From Candidatus Tokpelaia sp. JSC189 (GTDB taxonomy: Bacteria; Pseudomonadota; Alphaproteobacteria; Rhizobiales; Rhizobiaceae): a stretch of 64,000 bases of DNA. Below the pieces are notes generated by a model. It saw nothing but the letters and a program-made list of their open reading frames with translations, ran no database searches and had not been told where the DNA came from. A program made the position numbers and the translations under genes. Each line of letters starts with the position of its first letter. The first letter of the stretch is position 1. Positions 63,421 to 64,000 of this stretch are shown piece by piece. The stretch is from contig QENA01000034.1 of assembly GCA_003331045.1 (NCBI GenBank), forward strand, positions 1 through 64,000. Direction: 5' to 3'.

Positions 63421-64000
63421 TCTAATCTACAGCCCCATTCCTAGTGGAAAGCTCCATAAGTTCTCCTCTAACAGACAGAAGGAAGGCTGCACAGCATTAG
63501 AAAAGCACTCCACATAATGGATAGGGAGCAAGTGCCGATACCAACTATTAGCAGAAAATACAAAAAACCATAAGCCCGGTATTACTCCGCGATTGCAGCT
63601 AGATGTATGCCAGAATTCATACGAAACCTCACAGAGAACTGCAGATAGAGGTAATAGCAAAATCGGAACTGCGCATAATTATCCCCTCCTGAGCCGCAGA
63701 TTATAAAACCATACAAGACATCCGATGATAACCTTAACAAGTCATAACAAGCCTAACGATGATTAAGTACTTGTACGACCATATAATCGCGGTAGAAAAT
63801 TTGCATCCAACAATCATTTTCCGACTCTAAACTAAGAAAAATTGCCTTTGTCAAAATCTGCACCATCAATCATCGCATCAACCCTGAAACCCCATAATGG
63901 TCAGAACAGAGATCATTACATTGCACGTCATATGAATACCTATTGACCCGCCAAATGGATAATTTTTGCCCAGGCTGTGCACATATAATTCTCACCCAGA
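63421..64000. other. Right end of the window without a recognisable gene
   Basis: About 580 bases with a 77-codon minus-strand frame (63427–63660) that I cannot link to any family or to the permease remnant. No RNA gene is visible. Confidence 0.4.

Noticed and set aside
1..64000. CRISPR array, rRNA operon or intact insertion sequence
   Set aside because: No regularly spaced repeats, no rRNA sequence and no intact transposase frame are visible anywhere in the window.

Overview
The window looks like chromosomal DNA of an alphaproteobacterium of the order Hyphomicrobiales (Rhizobiales), near the Brucella/Bartonella branch. I base this on protein sequences and gene order: secA–peptidylprolyl isomerase–argJ–mutT, argG–rlmN–ialB, hisC–tyrC–DUF2125, xerD–accA, aroK–aroB, dnaK–dnaJ, and an intron-bearing tRNA-Arg(CCU). 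The DNA is moderately AT-rich. It has many gaps of 0.4–1.5 kb and about a dozen broken genes, which is what one expects of a genome under reduction, probably in a host-associated lineage. No closer taxonomic claim is made.

Layout. 0–3.2 kb: a decayed 3' tail of fusA, tRNA-Gly(UCC), tRNA-Tyr(GUA), rlmB and a rhomboid protease. 3.2–4.5 kb: icd. 5.2–11.9 kb: a cobalamin (B12) gene cluster in ruins. cobD, cobB, cbiD, cobK, cobM, cobP and cobQ are all frameshifted or internally deleted, and only cobA is intact. 12.0–17.1 kb: a GC-richer, foreign-looking segment ending at tRNA-Gly(GCC). It carries an intact B12-independent methionine synthase (metE), a decayed glyA and a decayed DUF2958 gene of the kind found on plasmids and ICEs. 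17.4–25.8 kb: holA, a truncated kinase, metX, hisC, tyrA, DUF2125, a LOG-family gene and dapD. 25.9–30.3 kb: tamB–tamA. 31.7–34 kb: a biotin ECF transporter in which BioN and BioY are one polypeptide, then uspA. 34.6–38.6 kb: a COG0523 pseudogene, a YkuD transpeptidase, accA and xerD. 39.1–41.2 kb: aroK, aroB and tRNA-Arg(CCU) split by a group I intron. 41.7–51.9 kb: argG, rlmN, ialB, lepA, dnaJ, dnaK and ptsN. 54.2–62.8 kb: secA, a parvulin, argJ, mutT, a TcyP-like cystine symporter and a methyltransferase. The right end is non-coding apart from the tail of a peptide-permease gene.

How the genes fit together. B12 synthesis has been lost while a B12-independent methionine synthase sits beside the ruins in DNA of different composition. 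With metX this leaves a methionine route that needs no cobalamin. The intact cobA can still be explained by siroheme synthesis. Biotin appears to be imported by BioM plus the BioN–BioY fusion. Two copies of an 84%-identical 76-bp repeat lie at the edge of the foreign segment and just behind the intron-split tRNA gene, and may mark mobile-element activity.
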